From NCBI GenBank assembly GCA_018668595.1, contig JABJCP010000042.1, positions 1 to 39,391 on the forward strand: DNA of 39,391 nucleotides. Direction: 5' to 3'. The DNA comes from Candidatus Woesearchaeota archaeon. GTDB lineage: Archaea > Nanobdellota > Nanobdellia > Woesearchaeales > UBA11576. The notes under the pieces are model-generated. The model saw nothing but the letters and a program-made list of their open reading frames with translations, had not been told where the DNA came from and did not search any database. The position numbers and the translations under genes were made by a program. Shown in pieces: positions 17,427 through 25,232 of this stretch (within the stretch, counting starts at the first letter, position 1; the number at the start of each line of letters is the position of its first letter).

Positions 17427-18941
17427 TTGAAATTAAAAGTTAAAGATATGGATATTTCAACAGGTAAAACATTGGTCGCTATTCTTCACAAAGTTGATGC
17501 AAAAAAATTAGATTTACATGTTTCTGATCGTATTCGCATAACTAAAGGTTTGAAAAGTACGATTGCAGTTCTCGACATTGCTAACTCAAAAAAAACAGTA
17601 CCTTTAGGAAGTATTGGTTTATTCGAAGAAGTTTTGAAACGAATTAAAGCAAAAGATTCTAGTAATGTCAAGATTTTTTTAGAGGAAAAACCAAAGTCTC
17701 TTTATTTTATTCGTCAAAAATTAAAAGGAAGAAAATTAAAAAAAGAAGAAATTGAATCTATCATTAAAGATTTAGTTAATAACAATTTAAGTCAAGTCGA
17801 ACTTACTTATTTTATATCTGGATGTTTTGTTCATGGTTTAGATCTTAATGAAACTGTCAATCTTACCAAATCAATAATTAATTCAGGGGACGTTCTTAAA
17901 TGGAATAAAAAAATTGTGTTGGATAAACATTGTATAGGCGGTATTCCTGGAAATCGTACAACACCTATTGTTGTGTCTATTCTTATGGCTGCAGGTTATA
18001 CTGTCCCTAAAACTTCTTCAAGATCAATCACATCTCCTGCAGGTACTGCAGATACCATGGAAGTGTTAACTAAAGTTGATTTGAATGCTAAACAAATAAA
18101 AAAAGTTGTAACTCGAATTGGTGGTTGCATGACTTGGGGTGGAGGAGTAAATCTTGCTCCTGCAGATGATGCAATTATTAAAGTTGAACGTCCGTTATCT
18201 ATTGATTCAGAAGGCAATCTTCTCTCGTCAATTCTTGCAAAAAAAGGTAGTGTCGGCGCAACTCATGTTTTAATTGATATTCCTATTGGAAAAACAGCTA
18301 AAGTTAAGACAAGAGAACATGCTTTGCATTTAAAACGCGAATTTGAAAAAATTGGAAATAAAATAGGTATGAAAATTTTAGTTTTAATTACTAATGGTTC
18401 AAAACCTATTGGTCAAGGAATCGGTCCTAGTCTTGAAGCTATAGATTTATTATACGTTTTGAAAAATGATAGTCGTGCGCCTTTAGATTTAAAGAAAAAA
18501 TCAATAGAGCTTGCAAGTGAAATGCTTTATTTTGTTAGAGCTTATAATAGCAAAACTAAAAACAAGTCTAAAAAATATTTTTTAGATCAAGCAAAAAAAT
18601 TGTTAGAAAGTGGTGCTGCATGGAATAAAATGCGCAAAGTAATTATTGCACAAGGTAAAAAAATTGACAATCCTGACAAAATAAATCTAGCTAAATTTCA
18701 TTTTGATTACAAAGCAAAAAAATCAGGAAAAATAATTTCAGTGGACAATAAAACTATTTCTAAAATTGCACGTATTGCAGGTGCTCCTGAAGATAATGCT
18801 GCAGGAATTTTCATGTACAAAAATACAGGCAATAAAATAAAAAAAGGAGATACAATATTTAGAATTTATGCTGAGAACAAAACCAAACTAAAATATGCTA
18901 AAGAATTTTTAATTATGCTCGACGGTATAAAAATTAAATAA
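17427..18941 (+). CDS. deoA: AMP phosphorylase (archaeal thymidine-phosphorylase-like family)
   Basis: 504 aa. It phosphorolyses AMP (also CMP/UMP in characterised members) to free base and ribose 1,5-bisphosphate, the first step of archaeal nucleotide salvage toward type III RuBisCO. The N-terminal domain (KLKVKDMDISTGKTLV) matches the archaeal enzyme. The glycosyltransferase core holds KHCIGGIPGNRTTPIV (about residues 165-180), SITSPAGTADTMEVLTKVD and GGCMTWGGGVNLAPADD, and the C-terminal domain has KKSGKIISVDNKTISKIAR. I choose TTG at 17427 because the homologous N-terminus begins there and AGGTGA sits 5 nt upstream; GTG at 17418 lies within that site. No ribose-1,5-bisphosphate isomerase or RuBisCO gene is in the window. 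Confidence 0.93.
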   Translation: MKLKVKDMDISTGKTLVAILHKVDAKKLDLHVSDRIRITKGLKSTIAVLDIANSKKTVPLGSIGLFEEVLKRIKAKDSSNVKIFLEEKPKSLYFIRQKLKGRKLKKEEIESIIKDLVNNNLSQVELTYFISGCFVHGLDLNETVNLTKSIINSGDVLKWNKKIVLDKHCIGGIPGNRTTPIVVSILMAAGYTVPKTSSRSITSPAGTADTMEVLTKVDLNAKQIKKVVTRIGGCMTWGGGVNLAPADDAIIKVERPLSIDSEGNLLSSILAKKGSVGATHVLIDIPIGKTAKVKTREHALHLKREFEKIGNKIGMKILVLITNGSKPIGQGIGPSLEAIDLLYVLKNDSRAPLDLKKKSIELASEMLYFVRAYNSKTKNKSKKYFLDQAKKLLESGAAWNKMRKVIIAQGKKIDNPDKINLAKFHFDYKAKKSGKIISVDNKTISKIARIAGAPEDNAAGIFMYKNTGNKIKKGDTIFRIYAENKTKLKYAKEFLIMLDGIKIK

Positions 18942-18955
18942 GAAAAAAAAAGAAA

Positions 18956-19135
18956 CAGTACTGCCTCGGCATACAGTTGAATACAAAGTATTCAATTATT
19001 TCAAAGCAACGCTTTGATGATTTCAGCAACAAGCCAAAGCGAGTTGCTGAGTTATTGCGTAAGAACTGCCGATTCATGCAGGCAGTTCGTCGAAAAGTCA
19101 TACGCCATAGGCGATGATAATTTGCCGCAGTACTG
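18956..19135 (+). repeat. 180-nt structured element, copy A
   Basis: The ends CAGTACTGC and GCAGTACTG are complementary, continued by GGCA/TGCC across a bulged CTC. Inside are, in order: GAATAC-AAA-GTATTC; TCAAAGC-AAC-GCTTTGA; CAGCAAC/GTTGCTG around a 12-nt interior; AACTGCC-GATTCATGCA-GGCAGTT; and a TCAT.CGCC-ATA-GGCG.ATGA hairpin. Compared with copies B and C the outer stem carries a compensated change (G-C in place of T-A). It starts 14 nt after the AMP phosphorylase stop. It could be a 3' UTR RNA, an independent RNA or a miniature mobile element; nothing coding is convincing here. Confidence 0.8.
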
Positions 19136-19148
19136 AAAAACAAAAAAA

Positions 19149-19173
19149 CAGTACTGCCTTGGCATACAATTGA
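19149..19173 (+). repeat. 5' fragment of the 180-nt element (copy A')
   Basis: The first 25 nt of the element (CAGTACTGCCTTGGCATACA and five more) reappear 13 nt after copy A ends, with two differences from copy A, then stop in an A-tract. Together with the 3' end of copy A it makes an inverted repeat, GCAGTACTG...CAGTACTGC, between two convergent genes. Confidence 0.7.
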
Positions 19174-19196
19174 TTTTAAAAAAAAAAGAAACAAAA

Positions 19197-19808
19197 TTAC
19201 AATTTTAAATCTGACAAATCATCAGAGTCATTACTGCTTGAATCACTACTACTTCCAAAATCTGAAGAACTCGAAGAATTAGAATTCTCTTCTTCGTCTT
19301 TTGGACTTTCAGGTAATGTTTTTCGGAGTATCAATGTTATTAATTCTATTATACCATACATCAATATCAAATCAATTATTACCCATATACTAAAATGCAA
19401 TCCTCCATAAACCCAAATTATTGCCATAAACGCTAAAAAATATATTGGCGTAGGATATGCAAGCATGTAAGTAATTCTCGGAGAGAATTTATGCGAAAAT
19501 GAAATGTAGGTAATAAATCCTGCATATGCTAACACAAATAATACTATTAAAAATTTTGACCAAGTAAAGTTTGCAAAACTATTTGAAAACATATACCTCA
19601 TTAAATCTACATTTATCCAAAATAAACTTATTCCATTTCCTAGTGCTGTATTCCAACCTAATTCTTCTTTTTTGTGAGTGTCAAAATAAATTATTAGAAT
19701 TACCCAGATAATTATGATGGGTGCAAGTACCCACATTGCACTTGCGTCTTTGAATGGAGCTTTTAGAATTTCTAAAAAAGCAGATCCCATTTCGTGATAA
19801 AAAGCCAT
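19197..19808 (-). CDS. Uncharacterised multi-pass membrane protein with Ser/Asp-rich tail
   Basis: 203 aa; no family recognised. Four or five membrane segments are visible: about 27-46 (VLAPIIIIWVILIIYF), a weak one near 56-72, 86-106 (FLIVLFVLAYAGFITYI), 113-134, and 137-160 (IWVIIDLILMYGIIELITLI). The last ~35 residues are a low-complexity Ser/Asp/Glu tail (SSSSDFGSSSDSSSNDSDD). An alternative start at the seventh codon (Met, 19790) would sit about 30 nt from a TTTATATTTTA box, so the N-terminus is uncertain. The 3' end abuts the A' element fragment and converges with the AMP phosphorylase gene. Confidence 0.65.
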   Translation of the reverse strand: MAFYHEMGSAFLEILKAPFKDASAMWVLAPIIIIWVILIIYFDTHKKEELGWNTALGNGISLFWINVDLMRYMFSNSFANFTWSKFLIVLFVLAYAGFITYISFSHKFSPRITYMLAYPTPIYFLAFMAIIWVYGGLHFSIWVIIDLILMYGIIELITLILRKTLPESPKDEEENSNSSSSSDFGSSSDSSSNDSDDLSDLKL

Positions 19809-19915
19809 AATAAAATATAAAAGTAAAATATAGTTATTAAAGTTTCAGGATTACTTTAAAATAGTAAATGGAGAAACAAGTAATACAGCACCACGCATAA
19901 ATAATACAAATACAA

Positions 19916-20095
19916 CATTACTGCCTTGGCATATAGTCGAATTAGTTTACTAATTCAATTCTGTCGAGCGTAGCTTGATTAAATTAGCGACGAGTGTAAC
20001 GAGGAGATAATGTATTGCAGAAAATGCTCCGATTCATGCAGGAGCATTTTTGTTAGATCATACTTCATAGAAGATGATAAATTGCCGCAGTAATG
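19916..20095 (+). repeat. 180-nt structured element, copy B
   Basis: Same architecture and exact length as copy A. Ends are CATTACTGC/GCAGTAATG. Hairpin 1 is GAATTAG-TTTA-CTAATTC, entirely different bases from copies A and C but still paired. Hairpin 4 is AAATGCTCC-GATTCATGCA-GGAGCATTT with the same loop. Hairpin 5 is built on TCATACTTC-ATA-GAAGATGA. The third hairpin is poorly formed in this copy. It lies between two minus-strand genes, upstream of both the membrane protein's start and downstream of the small hypothetical gene. Confidence 0.8.
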
Positions 20096-20208
20096 CAAAA
20101 AAAGAAATAAAAAAAACTACTAGAATTAAAATAAATAACACAACTCGCTAACGCTCGTCACAAAAATCGAGCTAAGCTCGAAAATCATTGAACTCATAAA
20201 CTCATTCA
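20096..20208. other. Non-coding spacer after copy B with a small palindrome
   Basis: A-rich spacer, then TCGAGCT-A-AGCTCGA at 20167-20181, a near-perfect palindrome that could act as a 3' hairpin for the minus-strand gene ending at 20209. Nothing else seen. Confidence 0.3.
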
Positions 20209-20496
20209 TCACTCGGTCTTCTCATATTTACAATTACTCATTATCTCTTCAAGGTTTTTCCCTCGCCAACCAAAATACTTAATTAAAGATCCATAACCTA
20301 CCGAAGTAACTGCATCTAAATCAGTTGGCAATTCAAAAATAACCAAATCATCTTCATGTCCACGCATCGCACCCACCAAGATAACAGAATTATTTCGCAT
20401 AGCATAACCTTCTTTATACAGTTCCACATATTCCTCACTCAAACTAACAACATATTTTGTTTCATCAGGTTTCATTTCAAAATCATAATTGCTCAT
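20209..20496 (-). CDS. Small hypothetical protein
   Basis: 95 aa from the ATG at 20496; function not recognised. The sequence is compact and mixed alpha/beta (KYVVSLSEEYVELYKEGYAM, VILVGAMRGHEDDLVIFELP) without membrane segments. I prefer this start because a TAAATTTAAAT box (20517-20527) lies 26 nt upstream, as for a leaderless archaeal mRNA. An upstream in-frame TTG would place the TATA box inside the coding region. Confidence 0.5.
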   Translation of the reverse strand: MSNYDFEMKPDETKYVVSLSEEYVELYKEGYAMRNNSVILVGAMRGHEDDLVIFELPTDLDAVTSVGYGSLIKYFGWRGKNLEEIMSNCKYEKTE

Positions 20497-20701
20497 AAAA
20501 TTAATAAAATATTTACTAAATTTAAATCTATCGACTAAACATACAAAAACTTCCAATCAACACTAAAAAATATCTAATTCTGATAACAACTTCCAATCTC
20601 CACTGGACAACTACTCAAATCGCTAAAAAGCAAAAATAATCAAAATAGAGAGTCCCAGAACTGCAATTTATTAACCCACTGGACACTAGACATGGTCGCA
20701 T

Positions 20702-20758
20702 GAGATATTTAAAGAAGTTAGATCATACACTATAATAGATCAATTATCTAGGAGGTGA
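20702..20758 (+). promoter_or_regulatory. TATA box and strong ribosome-binding site of the winged-helix-like gene
   Basis: ATATTTAAAG at about 20705-20714 is followed by GGAGGTGAT at 20751-20759, a near-complete complement of the 16S 3' end. This decides the ATG at 20764 over the GTG inside the ribosome-binding site. Confidence 0.65.
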
Positions 20759-20763
20759 TTATA

Positions 20764-21225
20764 ATGCCAAAAGTCTCACGCGATATTCCCATATCAGAAC
20801 TTACGTTAAGAAGATATGAAAAACCATACAAATTAGAAAAACGAGAACTTGTAAAAAAAGTTTGTCTTAGTTGCGGACTGCTTCAACCAGGAGATTCTCG
20901 AGATATTGTAGTTGACGTACTTTATGTTCTTTTAGCTGCAAAACGAAATACTGATGAACTTTCATCTGAAAAAATTCGTGATTTAGTAATAGATCTTAGA
21001 AAAACTCATGAACTTCCAATGTCAGGTATTGCATCTTCAAATATTAGACGACAAATTAAGCGCCTTAGAGATATTTTTCTTGTTGAAAAAATTAAAAACA
21101 ATTACAGAATTACAGAATTTGATCAAATGTCAACTATTTTCAATGAAAAAATAGAACAATATCTTCTTCAATCAGTTGTAGACCGAGTTAAAGATTATTA
21201 TAGAAAGATTGATGAAGTATTTTGA
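20764..21225 (+). CDS. Probable DNA-binding regulator, winged-helix-like
   Basis: 153 aa, basic (many Lys/Arg), no membrane segment. A short region with CLSCG (about 38-42) is followed by helices and a region (ELPMSGIASSNIRRQIKRLRDIFLVEKIKNNYRITEF) that reads as the recognition helix and wing of a winged helix, then a C-terminal helix. I cannot name the family. The gene has its own promoter and an unusually good ribosome-binding site, suggesting high or constitutive expression. It is convergent with the pseudouridine synthase gene. DNA binding is inferred from fold-like patterns only. Confidence 0.6.
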   Translation: MPKVSRDIPISELTLRRYEKPYKLEKRELVKKVCLSCGLLQPGDSRDIVVDVLYVLLAAKRNTDELSSEKIRDLVIDLRKTHELPMSGIASSNIRRQIKRLRDIFLVEKIKNNYRITEFDQMSTIFNEKIEQYLLQSVVDRVKDYYRKIDEVF

Positions 21226-21249
21226 ATAAAAAATAGAATAACAATTAAT

Positions 21250-21933
21250 TCATTTCTCAAATATTTTCTTTTTATCTTCTTCTGTTAAATTTTTATACGT
21301 GCCAACTTCAAGATCGCCTAGTTTCAATCCGCCAATTTGAATTCTCTCAAGTCTCAAAACATCAAATCCTAGTGCGCCCATCATTCGTCGTACAATTCTA
21401 TTTTTTCCTTCGTGAATTGTGAGCTCTATTCGATTGGGCTCATGAGAAACTACTTTTGCTTTACTCGTTTGTCCATCTTCAAGTTCAACACCTCGCTCCA
21501 AGTGAACAATATGCGTTCTAGATACAGGCTTGTCAACTTTTACCATATATGTTTTTTGAATTTCATAGCGAGGATGCATTATATTATTTGCAAAGTCTCC
21601 ATCATTTGTAAAAATAAGAAGTCCAGTAGTGTTATAATCAAGCCTGCCAACAGGAAATACTCTTTCATCAACATCAATATATTCCATCACTGTTTTATAA
21701 CGATCATCAAACACTGCAGTCACACAACCATGCGGTTTATTAAATATCAAGTAAACTTTTTTTTCAGCATAAACAAGTTCGTCGTCAACACAAATCTCGT
21801 CTTTCTCTGTTGCCTGATCTCCTATAGAAATTACTTCACCATTAACTTTAACGCGTCCATCTTTAATAAGATCTTCAGCTCTTCTACGACTACAATAGCC
21901 ATAGTTACTTAGTAGTTTTTGTACACGATGCAT
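21250..21933 (-). CDS. RNA pseudouridine synthase, RsuA/RluB family
   Basis: 227 aa. It has an N-terminal S4 RNA-binding domain (residues 1-60; VQKLLSNYGYCSRRRAEDLI) and an RsuA-type catalytic domain. The catalytic Asp sits in VGRLDYNTTGLLIFTNDGD (about residues 96-114), with YLIFNKPHG before it and EGKNRIVRRMMGALG after it. These enzymes isomerise uridine to pseudouridine in rRNA. The length is typical. RsuA/RluB enzymes belong mainly to bacteria; archaea normally use Pus10, TruB/Cbf5 and TruA. The gene therefore probably came by transfer from bacteria. It lies on the same strand as the PHP gene, which ends 49 nt upstream of its start. Confidence 0.92.
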   Translation of the reverse strand: MHRVQKLLSNYGYCSRRRAEDLIKDGRVKVNGEVISIGDQATEKDEICVDDELVYAEKKVYLIFNKPHGCVTAVFDDRYKTVMEYIDVDERVFPVGRLDYNTTGLLIFTNDGDFANNIMHPRYEIQKTYMVKVDKPVSRTHIVHLERGVELEDGQTSKAKVVSHEPNRIELTIHEGKNRIVRRMMGALGFDVLRLERIQIGGLKLGDLEVGTYKNLTEEDKKKIFEK

Positions 21934-21982
21934 AATATGTAAAGAAATAAGAAAATATTATAAAACTATCTGCTAATTAAAT

Positions 21983-22672
21983 CTATTCTACAACATACAA
22001 CCCCTTCTCTTCCAAATATTCAAACCCTTTCTGCCTAAACATTTTAAGATCATAAAGCACATGAGCATCACTATTTACATAAACTCTATCTGCCAACTCA
22101 AACATTTTATCCAACTTCACAAGATTTGTTTTTCCAATGACTAAATTTCCACAATTAAACTCAAGTCCAACTCCACAATCATTTGCTGCTTTTACAATTG
22201 GTTCAATCTCAACATACTCATCAAAATAATTTGCACAAGGATGTCCTAACAAAGTTATTTTATCTCCAAATCGAGAAATCGCATTTAGATATCCTCGGGT
22301 GATAAGTTCAGGATTTCCAGAATAAGAAGTTCTATGAGCAGATAAAACTACATGTTCAAATTCTCTTCCTTGTATATTCATACATACATCGCCTTGTTCA
22401 TTTAATAAATCTGCTTCAACACCAAAACTAACATCAACATCATTCCATACATTTTTCCATCTTCCCATTATCGACGGACTTGTTTTTTTATGATAACCTT
22501 TTTGTTCCATATATACCTGACTATGGTCTGTTATTACAATCTTAGAAAGTCCAATCTCTCCTGCAAATCTAACTATTTCATCAATAGTATTTGCACCATC
22601 AGAAAATGTAAATGTATGCATGTGATAATCTTCTGACCCTGGATTAACTATGTTTATTTTACCAACTTCCAT
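21983..22672 (-). CDS. PHP-domain metal-dependent phosphoesterase
   Basis: 229 aa. The metal-binding motifs of the PHP fold are all present: DYHMHTF (His17, His19), ITDH (about 50-53), an EAD motif, SAH, GHP and a closing NSDAH. The domain occupies the whole protein, as in small histidinol-phosphatase-like or YcdX-like members. The substrate cannot be assigned; there are no histidine genes nearby. I choose ATG at 22672 because GGAGGT stands 7 nt upstream; a TTG at 22687 overlaps that site. A TATA-like AT-rich box lies near 22715-22725. Confidence 0.85.
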   Translation of the reverse strand: MEVGKINIVNPGSEDYHMHTFTFSDGANTIDEIVRFAGEIGLSKIVITDHSQVYMEQKGYHKKTSPSIMGRWKNVWNDVDVSFGVEADLLNEQGDVCMNIQGREFEHVVLSAHRTSYSGNPELITRGYLNAISRFGDKITLLGHPCANYFDEYVEIEPIVKAANDCGVGLEFNCGNLVIGKTNLVKLDKMFELADRVYVNSDAHVLYDLKMFRQKGFEYLEEKGLYVVE

Positions 22673-22893
22673 TTTTTGTACCTCCAACTCACCTCAATAA
22701 GAGTCAAAACAAATAATATATTTAGTTTTGTTGTATATACTTAAGCAACATTAAAAATAGAATATTCTAAATATAACAAAATGTATAAAAAAATTAAAAC
22801 ATAGAAATTAAATTATAAAAAAAACAATAAAAAAAAGAAAAAAAAAACTTTTGCTTGTCATAAAAATATACAAAGAATCATGAATCCTTAAGT

Positions 22894-23085
22894 TTATTCT
22901 TTTACAACGTTTTCTGCTTTTTTCCCACGTTCATTTTCTGTAGGGTCAAAGCTTACCTGGTCACCCTCATTTAGATTCATGCCTTCAGGAAGATCTGTAA
23001 AGTGTACAAAATAATCTTTGCCATCTTCGCCTTCAATAAAACCAAATCCTTTTTGGGTATCAAACCATTTAACTGTTCCTTCCAT
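22894..23085 (-). CDS. CspA-type cold-shock protein
   Basis: 63 aa, a single cold-shock domain. RNP1 is KGFGFI (about residues 12-17) and RNP2 is DYFVHF, with the usual MEGTVKWF start. These proteins bind single-stranded RNA or DNA and melt structure at low temperature. The ATG at 23085 has GAGG six bases upstream; an upstream in-frame TTG is rejected because the family begins at MxGTVKWF. The leader is about 128 nt with hairpins. It is divergent from a DEAD-box helicase gene, the classical partner in cold adaptation. CspA-like genes are patchy in archaea, so transfer is possible. Confidence 0.95.
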   Translation of the reverse strand: MEGTVKWFDTQKGFGFIEGEDGKDYFVHFTDLPEGMNLNEGDQVSFDPTENERGKKAENVVKE

Positions 23086-23244
23086 TTTTTCCTCATACAA
23101 TGCAATACTCAGTGCATTGATTTTACTTATTTTTAATTCAGTACATCAAAAAACCAATAAAGTGCCATTAGAGCGCTTTAGACGTACCTACAAACTAGAA
23201 TTGAAGCTCTCCTTTTAAATCTTTGCCCAATAAAGTATATAAAT
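23086..23244 (-). promoter_or_regulatory. Promoter and long structured leader of the cold-shock gene
   Basis: A TATATAAA box (23236-23243, read on the minus strand as TTTATATA) puts the transcript start near 23213, about 128 nt before the ATG. The leader holds a perfect CAATGCA/TGCATTG stem (23098-23119) three to four bases before the ribosome-binding site, and a weaker TAAAGCGC/GCACTTTA stem further upstream. Confidence 0.5.
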
Positions 23245-23291
23245 TAACCAAAAACCACCAAATATCACCAAAAACCACAAAAAAAACGAAA

Positions 23292-23504
23292 GGTTTATAT
23301 ATTACTTGCGAGTGACTACTTAGTAATTGACAAAATTAATTGGAAGGCGGAAACAGAGGGTCTGAAAAACACAAAAATATCACACTTATTCTGTTTCACT
23401 ATATATAACCCTCAGATGTTAAATAAACTGCATTTGAACACAATTTAATTGCAAAATTGCAATATACTACGGTTATTACAGTAATTCCAAGGAGAAATAT
23501 AAAA
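23292..23504 (+). promoter_or_regulatory. Promoter and long structured leader of the DEAD-box helicase gene
   Basis: GAAAGGTTTATATATT (TATA at 23294-23303) places the transcript start near 23327, giving a leader of about 178 nt. Two pairings overlap: GAAACAGA (23350-23357) with TCTGTTTC (23390-23397), and GAGGGT (23356-23361) with ACCCTC (23408-23413). Being crossed, they form a pseudoknot or exclude each other. A further hairpin, ATTGCA-AAAT-TGCAAT (23448-23463), lies 25 nt before the AAGGAG site. Confidence 0.5.
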
Positions 23505-24875
23505 ATGACTTTTGAAAAGTTAAATGTAAACAAAGAGATAGTAAAGGCTCTTACAGAATTAGAAATTATCGAGCCTACACAAATTCAGGAACTAACAATT
23601 CCTTTAATACAACAAGGACAGGACGTTATCGGAATGTCTAAAACAGGATCAGGAAAAACAGCAAGTTTTGGAGTTCCGCTTTTAGAAAAAGTAATTCCTA
23701 ATCAAGGAGTTCAGGTTTTAATTATAGCACCAACAAGAGAACTTGCAGTTCAAATATCAAATGAACTAAAAAAGTTTGGAAAATATATGAAAATAAAAGT
23801 TGCAACAATTTTTGGTGGAGTGGCAATAGGTCCACAAATGGAAGCACTTACAAAAAGTGAAATTGTTGTTGGAACACCAGGAAGATTATTAGATCATCTT
23901 CAAAGAACAACTTTAGATTTATCAAAAACTAAACATGTTGTTTTAGATGAAGCTGATAAAATGGTTGATATGGGATTTATTGAAGATATTAATTTAATTC
24001 TTAGTAACACTCCAAAAAATAAACAAATGATTTTATTTGGAGCTACAATTTCTAATGAAATTGAAAGAATAAAACAACAACATATGAACGATCCTAAAAC
24101 TGCTAAAGCAGAATCAAGGGTTCAAGACGATTTACTTGAACAGTATTATTATAATATTGAATCAAGAGAAAAATTTTCATTATTAGTTCATCTTCTAAAA
24201 AAAGAAAATATTCAAAGAGCAATTATTTTTTGTTCTGCGAGAACTACAGTTGATATTGTTGCTAGAAACTTAAAAAATGCAGGAATTAATGCAGAAAGTA
24301 TTCACGGTAAAATAACACAAAACAAAAGATTAGAAGCAATTGAACAATTCAACAAAGGTCAACAAAAGATTCTTGTTGCTTCAGCAGTTGCAGCACGTGG
24401 ACTCGATATTAAAGATGTAACTCATGTTTTTAATTATGACTTACCTCAAGATCCTCAAGAGTATATCCACAGAATCGGACGAACTGCGAGAGCTGGAGAA
24501 TCAGGAAAAGCAATCACCTTATTATGCGATCGAGACTTTGAATCATTCAATGCAATATTAGGAAAATATAGTGTTAATGTTCAACTTCTTCCAAAAGAAG
24601 ATTTCAAAAAAGTAAGATTTGAAGTTGGAAGACGAAATGATAGATCTGGACCGGGAAGGTTTGGCCATTCAGGAAATCGAAGCGGAGGATTCTCTTCAGC
24701 AGGAAGTAGACCACGATCAGCTCATGGTGGACATGGTCGAAGTTTCAAACATAGAAGTGATAGTGCAAGTTCACACAATCAACACGCAGATCATAATTCA
24801 AGATCTAAAAACTGGCGTGATGAAGTATCTGATAAAGATAATAATCAGTTCGGATTTCACAGAAAAGATTTTTAG
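23505..24875 (+). CDS. DEAD-box RNA helicase
   Basis: 456 aa. All core motifs are visible in order: Q motif (FEKL...PTQIQ), Walker A SKTGSGKT (about 45-52), PTRELA, GG, TPGR, DEAD, GAT in motif III (usually SAT), then in domain 2 IIFCSART, IHGK, ARGLD and HRIGRTAR. The last ~85 residues are an Arg/Gly/Ser/His-rich tail (GRFGHSGNRSGGF), an RGG-like RNA-binding extension as in CsdA/DeaD-like helicases. It unwinds short RNA duplexes, probably in ribosome assembly or mRNA turnover. ATG at 23505 follows AAGGAG by ten bases; an earlier in-frame start lies in a leader hairpin. Its position next to a cold-shock gene suggests a cold-response role. Confidence 0.95.
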   Translation: MTFEKLNVNKEIVKALTELEIIEPTQIQELTIPLIQQGQDVIGMSKTGSGKTASFGVPLLEKVIPNQGVQVLIIAPTRELAVQISNELKKFGKYMKIKVATIFGGVAIGPQMEALTKSEIVVGTPGRLLDHLQRTTLDLSKTKHVVLDEADKMVDMGFIEDINLILSNTPKNKQMILFGATISNEIERIKQQHMNDPKTAKAESRVQDDLLEQYYYNIESREKFSLLVHLLKKENIQRAIIFCSARTTVDIVARNLKNAGINAESIHGKITQNKRLEAIEQFNKGQQKILVASAVAARGLDIKDVTHVFNYDLPQDPQEYIHRIGRTARAGESGKAITLLCDRDFESFNAILGKYSVNVQLLPKEDFKKVRFEVGRRNDRSGPGRFGHSGNRSGGFSSAGSRPRSAHGGHGRSFKHRSDSASSHNQHADHNSRSKNWRDEVSDKDNNQFGFHRKDF

Positions 24876-25232
24876 AACAAGCAAAATCAGATTATTTAAT
24901 TTTTTATTATTATTTTTTATTTCTAATTTATTTTGCGAATAGATAAATTATCTTAATGAAATTTATCTTTGAGAACTTTAATATTACAAAGTTCTCATTA
25001 CCACCACATTTATGTGGTGAATGAGCTTAAATTTGAAACGTCAGAATTCAAAGAATTCTGATCGTGATCAAGAACTTTGTTCTTGACATGCAGAAAATCG
25101 AGCGTTTAAGATACTGCGCACTTTAGTGCGCAGAGTAGCTCGATTTTTTTCATTTTTATTAATTTATTAGTTCTTACAAGTTATACAATTTAATTAAAAA
25201 AATATTTAAACTAAGTCTCACTAAACCCTGAA
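24876..25232. other. Intergenic region with a six-hairpin array
   Basis: No gene is seen. A T-rich terminator-like stretch (24896-24930) is followed by hairpins: AGATAAATT/AATTTATCTT (24941-24969), GAGAACTTT/AAAGTTCTC (24971-24996), CACCACAT-TT-ATGTGGTG (25001-25018), CAGAATTC-AAA-GAATTCTG (25041-25060), TCAAGAAC-TTT-GTTCTTGA (25068-25086) and a two-tier stem AAAATCGAGC/GCTCGATTTT (25095-25147) enclosing CTGCGCAC-TTTA-GTGCGCAG, which ends in a T-run. The TATA box AATATTTAAACT of the next gene is at about 25200-25211. Confidence 0.55.

Noticed and set aside
18934..19194. An 86-codon open frame on the minus strand across element copy A
   Set aside because: It is made of the element's hairpins and repeats part of its own translation (CMPRQY-like) because of the 5' fragment; no ribosome-binding site or protein-like composition.
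21412..21912. A 166-codon plus-strand open frame opposite the pseudouridine synthase
   Set aside because: It is a mirror of a well-supported minus-strand gene and has an Ile/Phe/Asn-rich composition without any recognisable domain.
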